From: Symbiodinium natans
Taxonomy: Eukaryota > Sar > Dinophyceae > Suessiales > Symbiodiniaceae
Length of the DNA stretch: 64,000 bases
Direction of reading: 5' to 3'
Assembly: GCA_905221605.1 (NCBI GenBank)
Contig: CAJNDS010000003.1
Span: forward strand, 1 to 64,000
Shown one piece after another: positions 48,413-60,724 of the stretch. A program made the position numbers and the translations under genes. The notes beneath the pieces were generated by a model. That model worked only from the letters and a program-made list of their open reading frames with translations. It was not told the origin of the DNA and ran no database searches. The stretch's first letter is position 1, and every line of letters begins with the position of its first letter.

Positions 48413-49675
48413 GCCATGTAATGGGCCGGAGACTGTAACCTCCACCTCCACGTGCTCAAGGCTTCATTGAGGGTTCGGGCTGGGGCGCCTTCAAAGGGGT
48501 GTGGGGTTTGGGACCCTAAACCCTCAACCCTAAACCCTACATCCTAAACCCTAACGCCTACACTCTCAATTGGTTTGGGAGTTCAGGGGTTTTGGTGGGG
48601 CTTTGACATGCGGACAAGGCACCCGGGAAAATCCCATCCTTGCATAATCGGCGGTGCTCCGCTCATTGCACCGTCAGCTTCAGGCCAAAGCCCTTAACCC
48701 TAAACCCTAAAGCCCAAACCCTAAAAAGAGAGGCTGCTTCTTTGGGTTCATTCTATACGTGTATAAGGTTTGGGGTGTGGGGTTTAGGTTTTACGGGGGT
48801 CAGGAATTTACGGTCCCTGGAAAAGCTGGAGCCAGCGAAATTCTGCCAAAGATGTTCAAGACATGACCGCTCTGCACGCCCTCGTGGCTTAGAGCCAGGC
48901 CGAGTGCATTGGAGGGAAGGCCCCTAAACCCTAAACCCTAAGCCCTAAACCCTAAACCCTAAACCCCAAACCCTAAACCCCAACCCCTAAACCCTAAACC
49001 CTAAACCCAAACCCTCAAGAAGCCCAGACTCGAGGATGGGGATTTCCTAGGAGGATCAGGGGTGGTCGAGTGGGATCTTCATTCAGGGCCTTAGGGTCTA
49101 GGGTCTAGGGTTTAGGGTTTAGGGTTTAGGGTTTAGGGTTTAGGCTTAGGGAAGTTCCATGGTCCCTTAGTAAGGTCCTTACCTTCTTCAAAGGGGTCTG
49201 AAGCAGGGGCCTTTGGGTCTTATGGGGTATGTGTGGGGCTTCGAGGGTTTCATGGTTGAAAGGTGAGCAGTTCGTGGTTTGCGGAGCTCTATTGGAAGCA
49301 AGTTTGCCTGCACAAGCCTACGAACCCTACACCCAAAACTGTAAACCTAAACCTTATATCCTAAATCCCTAAGCGGCTTCCAGACCACGAGCCCCTAAAC
49401 CCTAAACCCTGAACCCTGAACCCTAAACCCCAAAACCTGTCGAGGAGGCCGTTGCCCTACCTGAGCTACTTCGTTGGCTTGCCGGCAAGTAAACCTCCAA
49501 GGGCCACAAACAACCTCGACCCTTAAACCCCTAAACCCCAAACCCTAAACCCTAAACCCCAGTCCCTAAACCCCAAACCCCTAAAAGCCCCTAGTACCCT
49601 GTCGATCCCCAAGCTTGCACAGCAAGTCGGGCCTGTCTGCCTCGAGCAGGGCCCAGAAGGCTACAGCCTGACAGG
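48413..49675. other. Mosaic spacers with ITS
   Basis: CCCTAAA-type blocks at 48520-48550, 48924-49015, 49392-49435 and 49525-49590; TTTAGGG-type at 49090-49145. A plus frame at 48640-48927 runs through degenerate heptamers. No gene is recognised. Confidence 0.4.
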
Positions 49676-50455
49676 GTTTAGGGTTTAGGGTTTAGGGTTT
49701 AGGGTTTAGGGTTTAGGGTTCTAGGGTTCCAGGGTTTAGGGTTTAAGGCTTGTAGGGTTTAAGGGACTTGGGATCTTAATTCACGTCATGCCGGAATGGC
49801 GGGGGTGCATATATCAGGAACTCAGGGTCCGCGAGCCAGGGTTTATGAAGGGTTTAGGGTTTCGGGCTTAGGGCTTAGGGTTTGCTTACTATTGGGATTC
49901 TTTTTGGTGTGGGGCGTGTGGGTGGGTGTGGATGGCTGACGATCACTTTACGCTGCATCTTTGATGTCTTGTGTCCAAGACGATACTTTGGAGACCTATG
50001 CCTCGAAACCCCAGGGTGTGCATGTGCGAATGTATGCAGACATGTACGTAAAACACGTGCGTATGTATATGTATATTACACGCCATATAAGATATACACG
50101 AGCTGCCCTGTACTCCGATCCCACGACTTGGCGGTTGGTGCAAACTGCTCAACACATCGGGCCCAGAAACAGGGCCACCCCTACACTCCAAACTCTAACC
50201 CTAAACCCCAAACCCTAAACCCTAAACCCTAAACCCTAAACCCTACACCCTCACTCCTTATCTTCTCCCGCGCGAGTTCTGCTGGGCTGCCGGGCGCACT
50301 CTGCGAAGACCTGGGCCTCGGCGGCGTCTGGCAGCCTCAGAATCTACCATTGTTTAGGGTTTGGGGTTTGGGGTTTAGGGTTTGGGGTTTAGGGTTTCGG
50401 GTTTAGGGTTTGGGGTTTGGGGTTTGGGGTTTAGGGTTTCGGGTTTAGGGGCTTA
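49676..50455. other. ITS blocks around an unidentified spacer
   Basis: TTTAGGG (49676-49750), CCCTAAA (50190-50247) and TTTGGGG/TTTAGGG (50353-50455). The spacer 49890-50170 has open frames on both strands and a TATATGTATATTACACGCCATATAAG patch, but no motif. Confidence 0.4.
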
Positions 50456-51580
50456 AGAATCCCAGAAAGCCCAAAGCTGCCCTTGGAAGGAAGAATGCTC
50501 TGATGTGGTAAAGGGGCGCCCGCTAAAAAAAACTTAGAAGGAAGAATCTCTTTTTTTTGGCCGGGTGCTAAAGCAAATAGGAGGAGGAGTTCGAGGAAAC
50601 CAGAGTGTACCAATAATTTTGAAATATCTAAACTCTCATGTGAGAGGGGACTGAAGAGCTACTACGTAAGTATTCGACAAAGGGATTTAGTTTATTATTT
50701 TTATAACCTTTATGGGTTTAGGGTTTAGGGATGTTTAGGGTTTAGGGCCGTTGGGTTTAGGGCCTCTAGGTTTTGGGGCCTTTAGGGTTCCGCTTCTCCA
50801 AGCAGTCCTGTTTGAGGGTTTCGGGTTTCCTCGCCGAGGCACAGCCGCATGAGCGCTGCGTCCTGCCATCTGGCTGCCATTCGAAGAGCTTTAGGGTTGA
50901 GGGTTTTTTAGGGCTTAGGGTTTTGGGTTTAGGGTTTAGGGTTCAGGGAAATGGCAAGGGAAATGTTCTGAGGCATGATCCGGTCCCCAAGAAGGGCTAG
51001 AATTGAGGGAAACGGTCACAAGCTTTTGTTAGACTTCAGGATTTAGGGTTCAGGGCCTCTTCCCTTTCGGCCCAGCGGTTGAACATGCGTTTGGTTGAAG
51101 GCAGCATGCGCTTTGTAACCTCAAATGCTCGCCTGCACCCCAAAGCTCCCACGAGCAAGAACCAAAACCCCAAGCTCTTAAACCTTCAACCCTGAACCCT
51201 AAACCCTAAACCCTAAGCCCCAAGCCCTAAGCCCTGAACCCTAAACCCTAAACCCTAAACCGCACCCGCCGGGAGCGTCACGGGCGAGCTTCGGGGGCAC
51301 AGTTCGGATGTTGAGGGGATTGAAGGGTTCGGAACATCATCATGAGCTACAGACTTGGGGTTTGGGGTTTGGGGTTTGATTAAGGGTTTGGGGTTTAGGG
51401 TTGGGGTTTGGGATTAAGGGTTTGGGGTTTTGGGTTGTGGGTTTAGGGTTTTGGGTTTCCGATCAACAGACTAGTTGCCCAAACCTCGCGCCCACAAGAT
51501 TCGCCAAAACCCTTCCCAAAAAATTGACTTTGTCGGGTATTTTCGGGTTTCGCACCAAGGGGTTTTGCATGTCTAGGGTT
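50456..51580. other. Spacers with degenerate heptamers
   Basis: TTTAGGG-like units at 50713-50790 and 50900-50950, CCCTAAA at 51195-51262, TTTGGGG at 51355-51460. No gene is recognised. Confidence 0.4.
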
Positions 51581-52310
51581 TCGGGGGGGGGGGGGGGGGC
51601 TGGGAGGCGGGTGTGGGGGGTGGGGGTGGGATTGTTGCTTTTCTATGCAACATATTATGGAACAAGACATGCGGTCAGAAGCATTCATGACCCTTGGCGA
51701 AGATGCCAAAAACAGTGGTATTTGCAGCATGTTTCACTCTCTGTACACATTTCTGCCTCTTTGTACAACATGTGCACAAGAACGCTGCGCACAGTGTGTT
51801 CGCCCGAACAAAGCGTGCAAAAGGAAAAGCACTTTGAAACTTTCACTGAGCAAGTGTCGAAAACATCGCTGTGCCCAGTCTTTTTGCGGACGCGATCACG
51901 AAACCCTTGGTGGCAGTGGTGATCTTGAGCATAGACAGAACACGTCCAGAGAGCGCGCCGCGCAAAAACTTAGATTTGTTTTCACGTTTTCCGGCGTTGC
52001 TGGGTTAGGGCTAGGGTCTAAGGGCCAACTGAAACCCCCATTAGCAAAGCCCCTAAATCAAACCGCAACCCTGAACACAAGAATCCTTAACCGGTGCAGT
52101 GTATGGAGGTTGATCTGAGTTCCCTGTGGTACCCTGGTTCATGGAGACCCTCCCCGCCTCCCCCCCAAAAAAGACATAGCCGAATGAAAAAGGAAGCAAG
52201 GCCCACGATAACCCTAAGCCCTAAACCCCGTAGGGGTGTAACCCTAACCTTACTCGTTCTCGGCAGGGCATGAGGGGACTACCTCATAGACTTCCGACGC
52301 CCTAAACTTA
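51581..52310. other. G-run and unidentified open frame
   Basis: A run of about 17 G (51582-51598). A plus frame (51645-52118) is Cys- and Lys-rich in its middle (CTTCAQERCAQCVRPNK), but no family is recognised and it ends in heptamer-derived sequence. Could be an exon. Confidence 0.25.
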
Positions 52311-52425
52311 GACCCTAAACCCTAAACCCTAAACCCTAAAAACCCTAAACCCTAAAACCCCAAAACCCTAAACCCTAAAAGCCCTAATCCTTAAAACCCT
52401 AAACCCTAAACCCTGCCTCCCTTGC
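52311..52425. repeat. Interstitial telomeric repeats, CCCTAAA with extra A
   Basis: Units of CCCTAAA, CCCTAAAA and CCCCAAAA. Confidence 0.92.
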
Positions 52426-52525
52426 GCCTTGTCCAAGCAGCGGTCGAAGAGCATGGACGAGATCCCCGCGCTCCTTGCGACCGCTAGGCTCGATCAACTG
52501 CTGGCCAAGTCGAGGGTTTAGAAGG

Positions 52526-52722
52526 CTAAACCCTAAACCCTAAACCCTAAACCCTAAACCCTAAACCCTAAACCCTAAACCCTAAACCCTAAACCCTAAA
52601 CCCTAAACCCTAAACCCTAAACCCTAAACCCTAAACCCTAAACCCTAAACCCTAAACCCTAAACCCTAAACCCTAAACCCTAAACCCTAAACCCTAAACC
52701 CTAAACTAAACCCTAAACCCGA
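52526..52722. repeat. Longest pure telomeric array, CCCTAAA, about 28 units
   Basis: Nearly without variants for 197 bp; one unit at the right lost CCC. TTTAGGG-type units in the other orientation follow at 52834-52900. Confidence 0.98.
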
Positions 52723-52890
52723 AATAGGCTCCAGGTGTTAGGGCTTCGAAAGTTGAAAGTTTCGGAGACTAGCGCCCTTGACCCGCTAAATCCCAGAGTC
52801 AATAAGCAAGAGCCCTAAAAACCCTAAATGCGGTTTAGGGTTTAGGGTCTAGGGTTTGGGATTTAGAGTTCAGGGTTTAGGGCTTGGGGT

Positions 52891-53275
52891 TTAGGGTGGC
52901 CACGTGAGTCTTTCTGGGAAGTTGTTCCTTCCACGCCCGACTTTCTTGACGAGCATGCGCCGTCCCGGAGGTGAGAAAGCGCGATCTGAGCCGATGTACC
53001 GTGGCAAGTTAAGATCGTTGATCAACTCCCGGGGATTGTGATGGTGCGCATCCTCGCAGAGGGAGCTGTTCACCTCGCCAGCAGGCAGGGGACTCTAGCA
53101 GACAAAGTCTAGGTCCTCGATGGCCTTGAAAGACTCCAGGCATGGGCAGGGGGCGCCACCCTTGGGCTTGGGCAAACTTACCTGGATGGTCTGCAGCAGC
53201 GCGGGTGCAAAGACGGCAAGTTGGCACTGGATGTACAACAGCCAACATGATTGCTTGAAGCATGCCGCGCAAATC
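52891..53275 (-). other. Exon-like stretch, unidentified
   Basis: Between two telomeric blocks, the minus strand has open frames and a good donor-like CCAG/GTAAGT around 53180-53190. One frame contains VVHPVPTCRLCTRAAADHPG and another NPRELINDLNLPRYIGSDRA. No family is recognised. It may be two exons of a decayed gene. Confidence 0.25.
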
Positions 53276-54240
53276 CTAAACCCTACACCCTAAACCGCAA
53301 GCCCTAAGCCCTAAGCCCTAAGCCCTAACCTATAAGCCCTAAGCCCTATGCACTAAACCCTAAAGGCTAAACTCTAGCCCTAGACCCTCGAAACCCCCCA
53401 AACCCCTTAAAAAGCCACCACTGCCATGCATCCGAGCTGCGAGCCGACCTTCACGCCTGACCGGGGGTTTAGGGTTGAGGGTTTCGGGTTTGGCATTTTA
53501 AGGGTTTAGGGTTTTGGGGTTTGGGGTTTAGGGTTTTAGCGTTTTAGGGATTTAGGGTGTTAGGGTTTTTAGGAGCTTAGGGGTTTAGGGCATAGGGCGT
53601 GGGGTTTACCTGGTCTCCATTTGCCTACTATTGTTGCGGGGGTTGCGCCCTTTTCTTTAGGGGCTACAACCTGTGTAGGGTTTGGGCGTCACAGGTAGGG
53701 GTTTCAGGGTGTAGGGTTTATGATGAAGGGTTTTCCGGGATCAGGTCCTCACTATTTTGTTGCAGTTGGGGTTTAGGGTTGAGGGTTTAGGAGTTTGGTG
53801 GCTTCGAGGTTTTGGGTTGAGGCTGCTAGGGGACTGCGGTAAGTAGCTATAGTTTGGGAATTCGGGAATGGGGTTAGGACCTACTGACTACTCGAAGTTG
53901 GAATGGGGGGCTAAATTACAACCCCTAATTGTGGCCGTCCACATAGGGGTTTCCAACGATAGGGGTGCACCTTTGGGGGTTCCTATGATAAGTAGTACGA
54001 TAGGTTGCCGTATATCAGGGGTACCCATTGGGGAAATGCCTATATAAACGAAAGCAAGGGGGATCGATTTTCAGGACCAGCCATCAAGGACGTTCAAGCA
54101 ATTTGGGGACCTCTTCAACTAGAATGTGCAATTTGGGCAGGTCCTTTAACCATTGTCATGCAAATATATGACTTAAGTGGATAGTACTGGAAACTATTCA
54201 AACCCTTAATCTCAAAACCTAAGCCCGAAACCCTAAACCC
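53276..54240. other. Variant heptamers and family K copy
   Basis: CCCTAAG/CCCTAAA variants (53276-53400), TTTAGGG/TTTTGGG (53465-53600) and a family K-related stretch at 53925-54055 (GGGGTTTCCAACGATAGGGGTGC, TCAGGGGTACCCATTGGGG). No gene. Confidence 0.45.
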
Positions 54241-54473
54241 TAAACTCCAGCCAAGCCACGTCGATAGTTCATGAACGTGCGGACGCTGAGCAGCACCAGC
54301 GGCACCTCAGTGTTCAGGAACTCGATGTCAACCGGCTTCCGTAAACACTGTGGTTCTTGCACCTCTGACCCAATCCCTCCGCAAAGACTTGTAGTCCAGA
54401 GGCCCAAATGCCCAAGGCATAGGGCTTGTAGGGTTTCGCCGCTGCGCTGGGAGGGCATACTACCACGGCTGCG

Positions 54474-54712
<239 letters not shown>

Positions 54713-54879
54713 TGACGATTGTCGCGTACTTGACGCTATGCCTTCCCCTCGTTTACCCTGTGAACACCTAGGACCTAGCCTTGTGCTCGCTGAAAACAAA
54801 TGACGGAACCTTCTTCGTTTGGAGTCTGGATTTGCCTACGTGTTCGTGTGCTTTCAGGTTGTCCCGGAGTCTCGGGGTA

Positions 54880-55200
54880 GTTACGAGCATGTTACTTACT
54901 AAAGCCACGCCCAACACACTGGCTGTTGTAGCGCTTTTGCTTCTTTTTACGCCATGCTGCAAGATGGTGTTTGACGTTTCTGGAACACAACGCGCTGTCA
55001 CAAGCTTTTGCAAACGTGCCAACAACATTGCAGTGTTCAGCGATTTTGCATTCATATGTAGACGGATGCTTGATGTTTCTGCACCCAGACGCGCTGTCAC
55101 AGGAGTTCATGCCTTTTGCAAGCATGCCCAAAACACTGCTCGTTAAAACACTCTTGCCTCTTACAATGCACAACGCCGCGCCCGCAAATCTAAACAAATC
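54880..55200. repeat. Two to three diverged tandem copies of about 110 bp
   Basis: GTTTGACGTTTCTGGAACACAACGCGCTGTCACA (about 54968) matches GCTTGATGTTTCTGCACCCAGACGCGCTGTCACA (about 55068). Both are followed by TTTTGCAA(A/G)C(G/A)TGCC and AACA. A weaker copy precedes them (CACGCCCAACACACTGG, 54906). The plus frame reads DVSxxxRAVT..FCK repeatedly and the minus frame RNxKH; which, if either, is coding is unclear. Confidence 0.65.
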
Positions 55201-55318
55201 CAAAACACCGATCGTGACTTGTGCATCTCAAACGCTTACAACCTCATAACACAGCTATATGTACACATATTCTAACGGCCCGCAACGGTTGAACATAGCG
55301 CGACGTCAAATACGCGAC

Positions 55319-55320
55319 TT

Positions 55321-55388
<68 letters not shown>

Positions 55389-55500
55389 TGCTGTTTCTAT
55401 TTTTGCGTCTGCTTCTGCTTCTGCTTCTGCGTCTGCGTCTGCGTCTGCGTCTGCTGCTGCTGCTGCTGCTGCTGCTGAGGCTAAGGCTGAGGCTGAGGCT
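55319..55500. repeat. CGA and CTG/GCT trinucleotide repeats
   Basis: (CGA)n at 55322-55388, then TTCTGC, TCTGCG, CTGCTG and GAGGCT units to 55500. Together with 54474-54712 it brackets the 110-bp tandem repeats. Confidence 0.93.
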
Positions 55501-56620
55501 GAGCTCCACTCCCACGCCACCAGCACTGCTCATCAGTATCCCGATATCTCGTAGTACTACTCCTCACGCCCTGAATCATAAACTCTTAAGCCCCGATCCC
55601 TAAGCCCTGCACAATACGGGTTAGGAGGTCCACAAAGCATCTGAGGCAAGAGCCACCGCCAGCCACCTCACAGACCATCGCTTGAATGGCTGGGGCAAGG
55701 AGGTTGGCACTTGCCTTCTTTTCAAGGGTGCGCCACACCAAGCAAACACTAGAATTCATGGTTCAGTATGTGTTGCTTTAAAGCGAATGCATCCAAGCTA
55801 ACATACATACACCGATCATGAGAATTATACGTATGAATATGCAAGATACATGTGCTAAATGTGCTAAATATGAAAATGAACATATGCAAGCATGAGTGGC
55901 AAGCCTCATCCCCCCCCCCCGCCCTGTCATCGCCTCCAACCAACGCTGGACAAGATCTCATATATTATATGATCAGGGAGCGCCCCCTCACCCCCCCCCC
56001 CCCGGGTATCCCTTCAGTGGTCCTAGCACATACCTTTTCTGCTGGTCCAGGCTGCTTGTTCGTATCAGCAAAGAAGTGCGAGAGCACCCCGAGGAGCCCG
56101 ACAGCGGTGATGAGGTCAGCCCTTGCATGGCGAAACAGTGCAGCCCTAAACCCTAAACCCTAACCCTAAACCCTAAACCCTAAATCCTAACCCCTAAACC
56201 CTACGTATCCAAACATACCCAAGCCAAGGGCTCAGGGGGGGTTTGGGGTTTCCTGCAAGCTGTCCTGCGCACGATGCAGGTGGTGGTTGCTTGGGGGTTG
56301 AAAAGGCCACAGCTTAGAAGGGCCCCCTGCCTGAGCATGTCCAGCGGGCGCCCGCGGACGCGCCATGCCTCCTGGGGAAGAACCAGCTTGATGTCCTGGC
56401 AGCGCAGTGCGTGTGCCCTTAGTTTTGAGGTGTACGGACAGGGTACCTTGTGTCATCCACACCCCCGGCGACGTTCGGGGTGCAGGCTTGCAGAATGTGT
56501 AAGGTTTGCAGAAGGAAGAACCCTCACCGCTCAAGATAGAAGCAGCCCTGAAGCATGTACATCATATCAGGAAGGCTTAGGCACAAAACCCTTGACACCC
56601 AAAACTCAAAGCCCGAACTC
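55501..56620. other. Spacers, C-runs, short ITS
   Basis: C-runs at 55910-55921 and 55991-56003; CCCTAAA-type block at 56144-56204. Frames near 56232-56624 are open on both strands without motifs. Confidence 0.35.
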
Positions 56621-56690
56621 CTAGACCCAAGAGTAGCCTAGCAATAGAAAGGGTACCCTTTTTTGGGTTCAAGGGGCAAAGCTTGTCGTT
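56621..56690. mobile_element. MITE-like family C, left half only
   Basis: CTAGACCCAAGAGTAGCCTAGC, AATAGAAAGGGTACCCTTTTTTGGG and CAAGGGG, then the element breaks off at 56680, just before a family E element. Confidence 0.8.
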
Positions 56691-56704
56691 TGGACCCTAT
56701 CGTT

Positions 56705-56848
56705 TAAGGGTAGTTATTCGGGCCTGCGTACAATAGGGTCCTGCTATATAGGTTTCTGAAGTATGGGCCCTTGAATTGGGCAGAGTATGTAACGGGTATA
56801 TAAGGGGCCCCCTTTGAGGGCCCATACTTAGAGACCATGCAACCCTAA
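56705..56848. mobile_element. MITE-like element, family E, diverged
   Basis: TTAAGGGTAGTTATTCGGGCC at the left, TATGGGCCCTTGAATTGGG and GGGCCCATACTTAGAGACCATGCAACCCTAA at the right. It ends directly in a CCCTAAA block (56855-56935). Confidence 0.7.
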
Positions 56849-57720
56849 AGCCTAAACCCTCAACCCTCAACCCTAAACCCTGAACCCTAAACCCTAACCC
56901 TAAACCCTAAATCCTAACCCCGAAACCCTACGTAAACCATAGGGTTTGGGGCTTATAATGACGGGCAAGCCCCTAAAGACCTAAACCCCAAAGCGCGGCC
57001 AGCTGCCTTCATGGCCACTTCGAAGAACCGCCGTACACAAATCTCACGCCTTCGAGAGTGCTTCTGCGAGAAAAGGTTTGGGGTTTAGGGTTTACAGTTT
57101 AGGGTTTAGGGTTTAGGGACAGGGATTCCAAGCAAAATGTCGTAACGGTGTGGGTAGTTTCCTAACTTACAGTCCCTCGTTGGGATCCCTTTCTAAAGGG
57201 TGCTTACACACAAAAGGACCCTAATTTAGAGAACTGTACATCGGATCTTCATCAGCGGTGCACAAAGTGAGTATGGTCTGTTGCTGATAAAATGGCGGAT
57301 GTCAACAGTTGTAAACCGAAAACACTACAAGGACGGGCCCCCTTACTATACTAATTAACCTAAGTTAGGATCCTTATAACCCAATTTAGAATCCTTATAG
57401 CTCTACTTATAACTAGGGGGGGCCCCTCCTTGTACATCCCACTCTTTCAAGCGCCCGACATGAACAGGACGAATCGCGAACTGGTGAGTTTGGAAGGGGC
57501 TGAACTCGGCTGAACCAGACACTGCGGTAGCCATATTGACGACAGAACGGCGGAGACATTCCGTGCCAAGTCTGCGACTTAGGTCGTTCCATGACGAGCA
57601 GGCGAACCCCAGCCTTAAGCCCCCAAAAGGGGAGAAAAAACCAACACGTTTAGGGTTATTGCAAAATTGCAATCAGTAAAACAATATATAAGTCCTGAAT
57701 GATTATTGAGGGTTTAGGGC
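56849..57720. other. ITS and spacers
   Basis: CCCTAAA/CCCTCAA (56855-56935) and TTTAGGG (57078-57117). Unique sequence 57120-57650 includes a minus frame (57403-57672) with no motif. Confidence 0.4.
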
Positions 57721-59165
57721 TTAGGGTTTGGGGTTTGGGGTGCACACAAGCTGCAGTCTCGGCTTCCGGCCGTTATTATGGATAGGAGGGACTTCAGCAG
57801 AGAATGCTTGTGGGTGCTTCGCTGCTTTACTCTGCCTAGGAAGGCCCGTAGCCTTAGCCCTCTCAACAAAAATATTGATGAAATGTGATCCCTTTCTAAA
57901 CCCCATAAGGGAAAATATATCCTGTCGCCAGGGCCTACCTAGCCAGCTTTAAGGTGGCCACATTCCCTTGGCTTCTTAAGGCTTATATGGGAGCATTAGG
58001 CCCTTGCTTGGGGATACGGGGCGCTTACAGGCCCCCTCCCCTCCTTAGTTCCTTATGATAGCTGGATCGACGTGTGCAGCTTGGGCCTTAAACTTATGGG
58101 CTTCTAGGCCTTGAACTAGCCTTTCGGGACGCTCCTGACTCCTCTACACTACCAGGGCTCTGCCCCTTGAAGCGTGCCACGACCCCTGAACCCCAAAATC
58201 GGTTGGCCATTTGAAACCCTCTGAAGAATGGCCCTACATATGTTTCAGGTCTAGGGTTTAAAGCTTGGGGGGTTTAGGGTAAACCCCAAACCTGGCACCG
58301 CTTCGTGCCTGGGCAGCGGTCGCGGCAGACCCACCCCACCTTCGACCTCAACATGTGTGTGTTCAGAGTTTAGGGTTGAGGGTTTCGGGTTTAGGGTTTA
58401 GGGTCTACTGAAGGTTCGTGGGAGTCATTGACGACTCGCAATTGGGTTTGTACTCCAGTCTACAGTTGGGGTGCATGAAGTAGGGTGTTCGTATTAAGGC
58501 TTTGGTGAGTGCAATGAAAGGCTCGTGGGATATCGGTAAGTGTAGATCTGACCCAGGTATAGCAGGTCTCCCCAGCCCCCTGCAAGATGTCTGGGGTGGG
58601 TAACTGAGACTTTTCCAGCCCCAAATCAAAAGGACGCAGGGCAGGGTTTGAAGAAAGAAACTCAGACTTCGTAGCTGCCATCGTCGTCGGAGTGGGAATT
58701 GGCCGGAACGCATGTCGAGGGCCGAGTTGTACAACACTGCAGGGCCGCAGGGACTGAGAAAGAAAAGGATGCGGGCTCTGACCCTATGCGCACCCACGCA
58801 GCTCTTCGGCGCATTTCTCCTAACAAGTTACCCCAACCCTTGAACCCGGACCCTAAACCCTAAAACCCTACGTAGGCCTTGAATCCCGAAGCTGAAAACC
58901 CTAAATCCCACCCTACAAGTTGTAAACCCCAAGACCCTGAAAACCCCAAATGGCCCGACTCTAAACTTTCTATCTCCTCATCAGCCCAAAACCCTAATGG
59001 GGTTTAGGGGTTTCAAGGACCCCAAGCCTTCTCAGCCCTGAATGGCCCTAAACCCAAACTTTCTCTAGGCCGTACGAGGTCCGAATTTCACCGCCCTAAA
59101 CCCTACAAACCCTGAACCCGAAACCCGAAACCCCATCCTTCTGAACCCAGCCAAAGGACTTGATC
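57721..59165. other. Spacers with family J fragment
   Basis: Family J stretch CCCATAAGGGAAAATATATCC with AGGGCCTA (57900-57936). Degenerate heptamers at 58245-58290, 58365-58400 and 58845-59140. A minus frame of 130 codons (58405-58797) has no repeat and could be an exon but is unidentified. Confidence 0.35.
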
Positions 59166-59167
59166 CC

Positions 59168-59290
59168 TACTTGGAGGTTCATGGGTACTTCTAACCCCAA
59201 TTACACTGTACTTATAACCTACTTAGGGGACTTCGGGGGCTTTTAAGTACAGTTATGATTCGGGTTATGAGTACCCTGAACCTCCAAGTA
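59168..59290. mobile_element. MITE-like element, family G, complete copy
   Basis: TACTTGGAGGTTCATGGGTACT is perfectly placed against the inverted AGTACCCTGAACCTCCAAGTA. The next bases (ACTGTACTTATAACC and GTACAGTTATGATTCGGGTT) extend the arms. Partial copies: 36067 and 26528. Confidence 0.92.
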
Positions 59291-59904
59291 TACCCCCAGC
59301 CAGCCCTTCCGAGCGATCAGCTTGTAGGCGGTAGGCAATGAGAATCTCCTGAGACAGGATGCTTCGCATCGGCTAGCTTAGGGCTTAGGGCTTAGGGTTT
59401 GGGGTTTAATTGAGGTGCGTTAATGGCGTTTGTAATTGGACTCTCCACCGGCTGCGATGCACACACCGGCACACACAACACAGGCGACACAAGGGGGCAC
59501 CCAAAGCACACATGAGAGGTCAGGGTACCAACAGGGTCAGAGACCTGCCCTCACAGCGTCAAAAGAAGCCGCTTTGTGGGGACAGTCTTCTTTTGTCTTC
59601 GGGATGTGAGCAGGCTGTGAGATGCGCTGCACTCCAGTACCCGGAGTGCTACCGCTGGATCGAAGGTGGTCGTTCAAGGGCGCCATGGCCCTAGACGGAA
59701 AACCCGACCGACGAACCACGCCCCGGCGAAACAAATCGGTCTGCTGGGTCGCCTTTGTCCACGGGTTTTACGTCGCCGAGGACACCAAACTGACACCCCT
59801 TCTCGTGTCCCGTGCGTCCTGTAGGAGAAATGGAACCACACCCCACACCAAGACGGTTCATAAACGGGCTACTCTTTCTTTCTCTGCTCAGTATGGTATA
59901 TAAA
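59291..59904. other. Spacer, unidentified open frames
   Basis: Mostly unique; plus frames at 59410-59694 and 59622-59903 overlap in different phases and have no recognised motif. Confidence 0.3.
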
Positions 59905-59978
59905 TTGGGATGTTCCCCCCCCCTTTACTAACAGTCCTTAATAAGTATAGTACCCCTATTAAAATCCGACTTTAAGGC
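59905..59978. mobile_element. MITE-like element, family F, partial
   Basis: TTGGGATGTTCCCCCCCCC with ACTAACAGTCCTTA at the left; the right arm is shortened. Confidence 0.65.
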
Positions 59979-60054
59979 CCGCGGCTGCGAACCCGGGCTC
60001 CCACCTCTGATCTCAAGCCCCAAAGCCCCGAAGCGACAAGCCGTGATAAGCCTA

Positions 60055-60205
60055 AAGGCCCTAAACCCCAAGACCCTAAAACCCTGAAACCCCAAAAGCC
60101 CCTAAGCCCTAAGCCCTAAGCCCTAAACCCTAAACCCTAAACCCTAAACCCTAGACCCTAAACCCTAAACCCTAAACCCTAAACCCTAAACCCTAAACCC
60201 CAGTC
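60055..60205. repeat. CCCTAAG then CCCTAAA telomeric repeats
   Basis: Four CCCTAAG units followed by about 12 CCCTAAA units (one CCCTAGA). Confidence 0.95.
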
Positions 60206-60289
60206 CCTTCTTGAGCCCCTCCTGCCTGGAATTGCGGCTCCCGGAGTTCCGCGGGCTGCAGAATCGACCTCGCCCGGTTTCGGGGTTTC

Positions 60290-60480
60290 GGGTTTAGGGT
60301 TGAGGGTTTAAGGTTTAGGGGTTTAGGGGTTTAGGGGTTTGGGGTTTGGGGTTTAGGGTTTAGGGTTTAGGGTTTAGGGTTTAGGGTTTAGGGTTTAGGG
60401 TTTAGGATTTAGGATTTAGGGCTTGGGGTTTCGAGTTTCGAGTTGTGGGGTTTGGGGCTTGGGGTTTAGGGGGACTGGAG
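60290..60480. repeat. TTTAGGG repeats with GTTTAGGG and TTTGGGG variants
   Basis: Variant octamers, about nine TTTAGGG units (60355-60408), then degenerate TTTAGGA/CTTGGGG. Confidence 0.93.
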
Positions 60481-60724
60481 TTTTGGGGTTAATGGTTTGG
60501 AGTTTCGGGCTTTGCCGGTTTGGCGTTTGGAGTTGAGGCTTAGGCTTGTGGTTTGCAACAGGGCCTAAGTAGGGCGCTCGGGAATCTTTGCGTTCCGCGC
60601 TCGCATTCAGGGCTTGTTTGGGTCGAAGGGTCCGTAGAGTCTAGGGATTAGGGTTTGAGGGTTTCGGTTTAGGGTCTAGGGGTTTAGGGTTGAGCGATGT
60701 CGAGCGTTTGGGGTTTGCTCAAAT

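Noticed and set aside
52526-52722. True chromosome end
   Set aside because: The arrays are internal, occur in both orientations, and are bounded by unique sequence on both sides; none runs to a window edge as pure telomere. The CCCTAAG block at the right edge is variant, not canonical.
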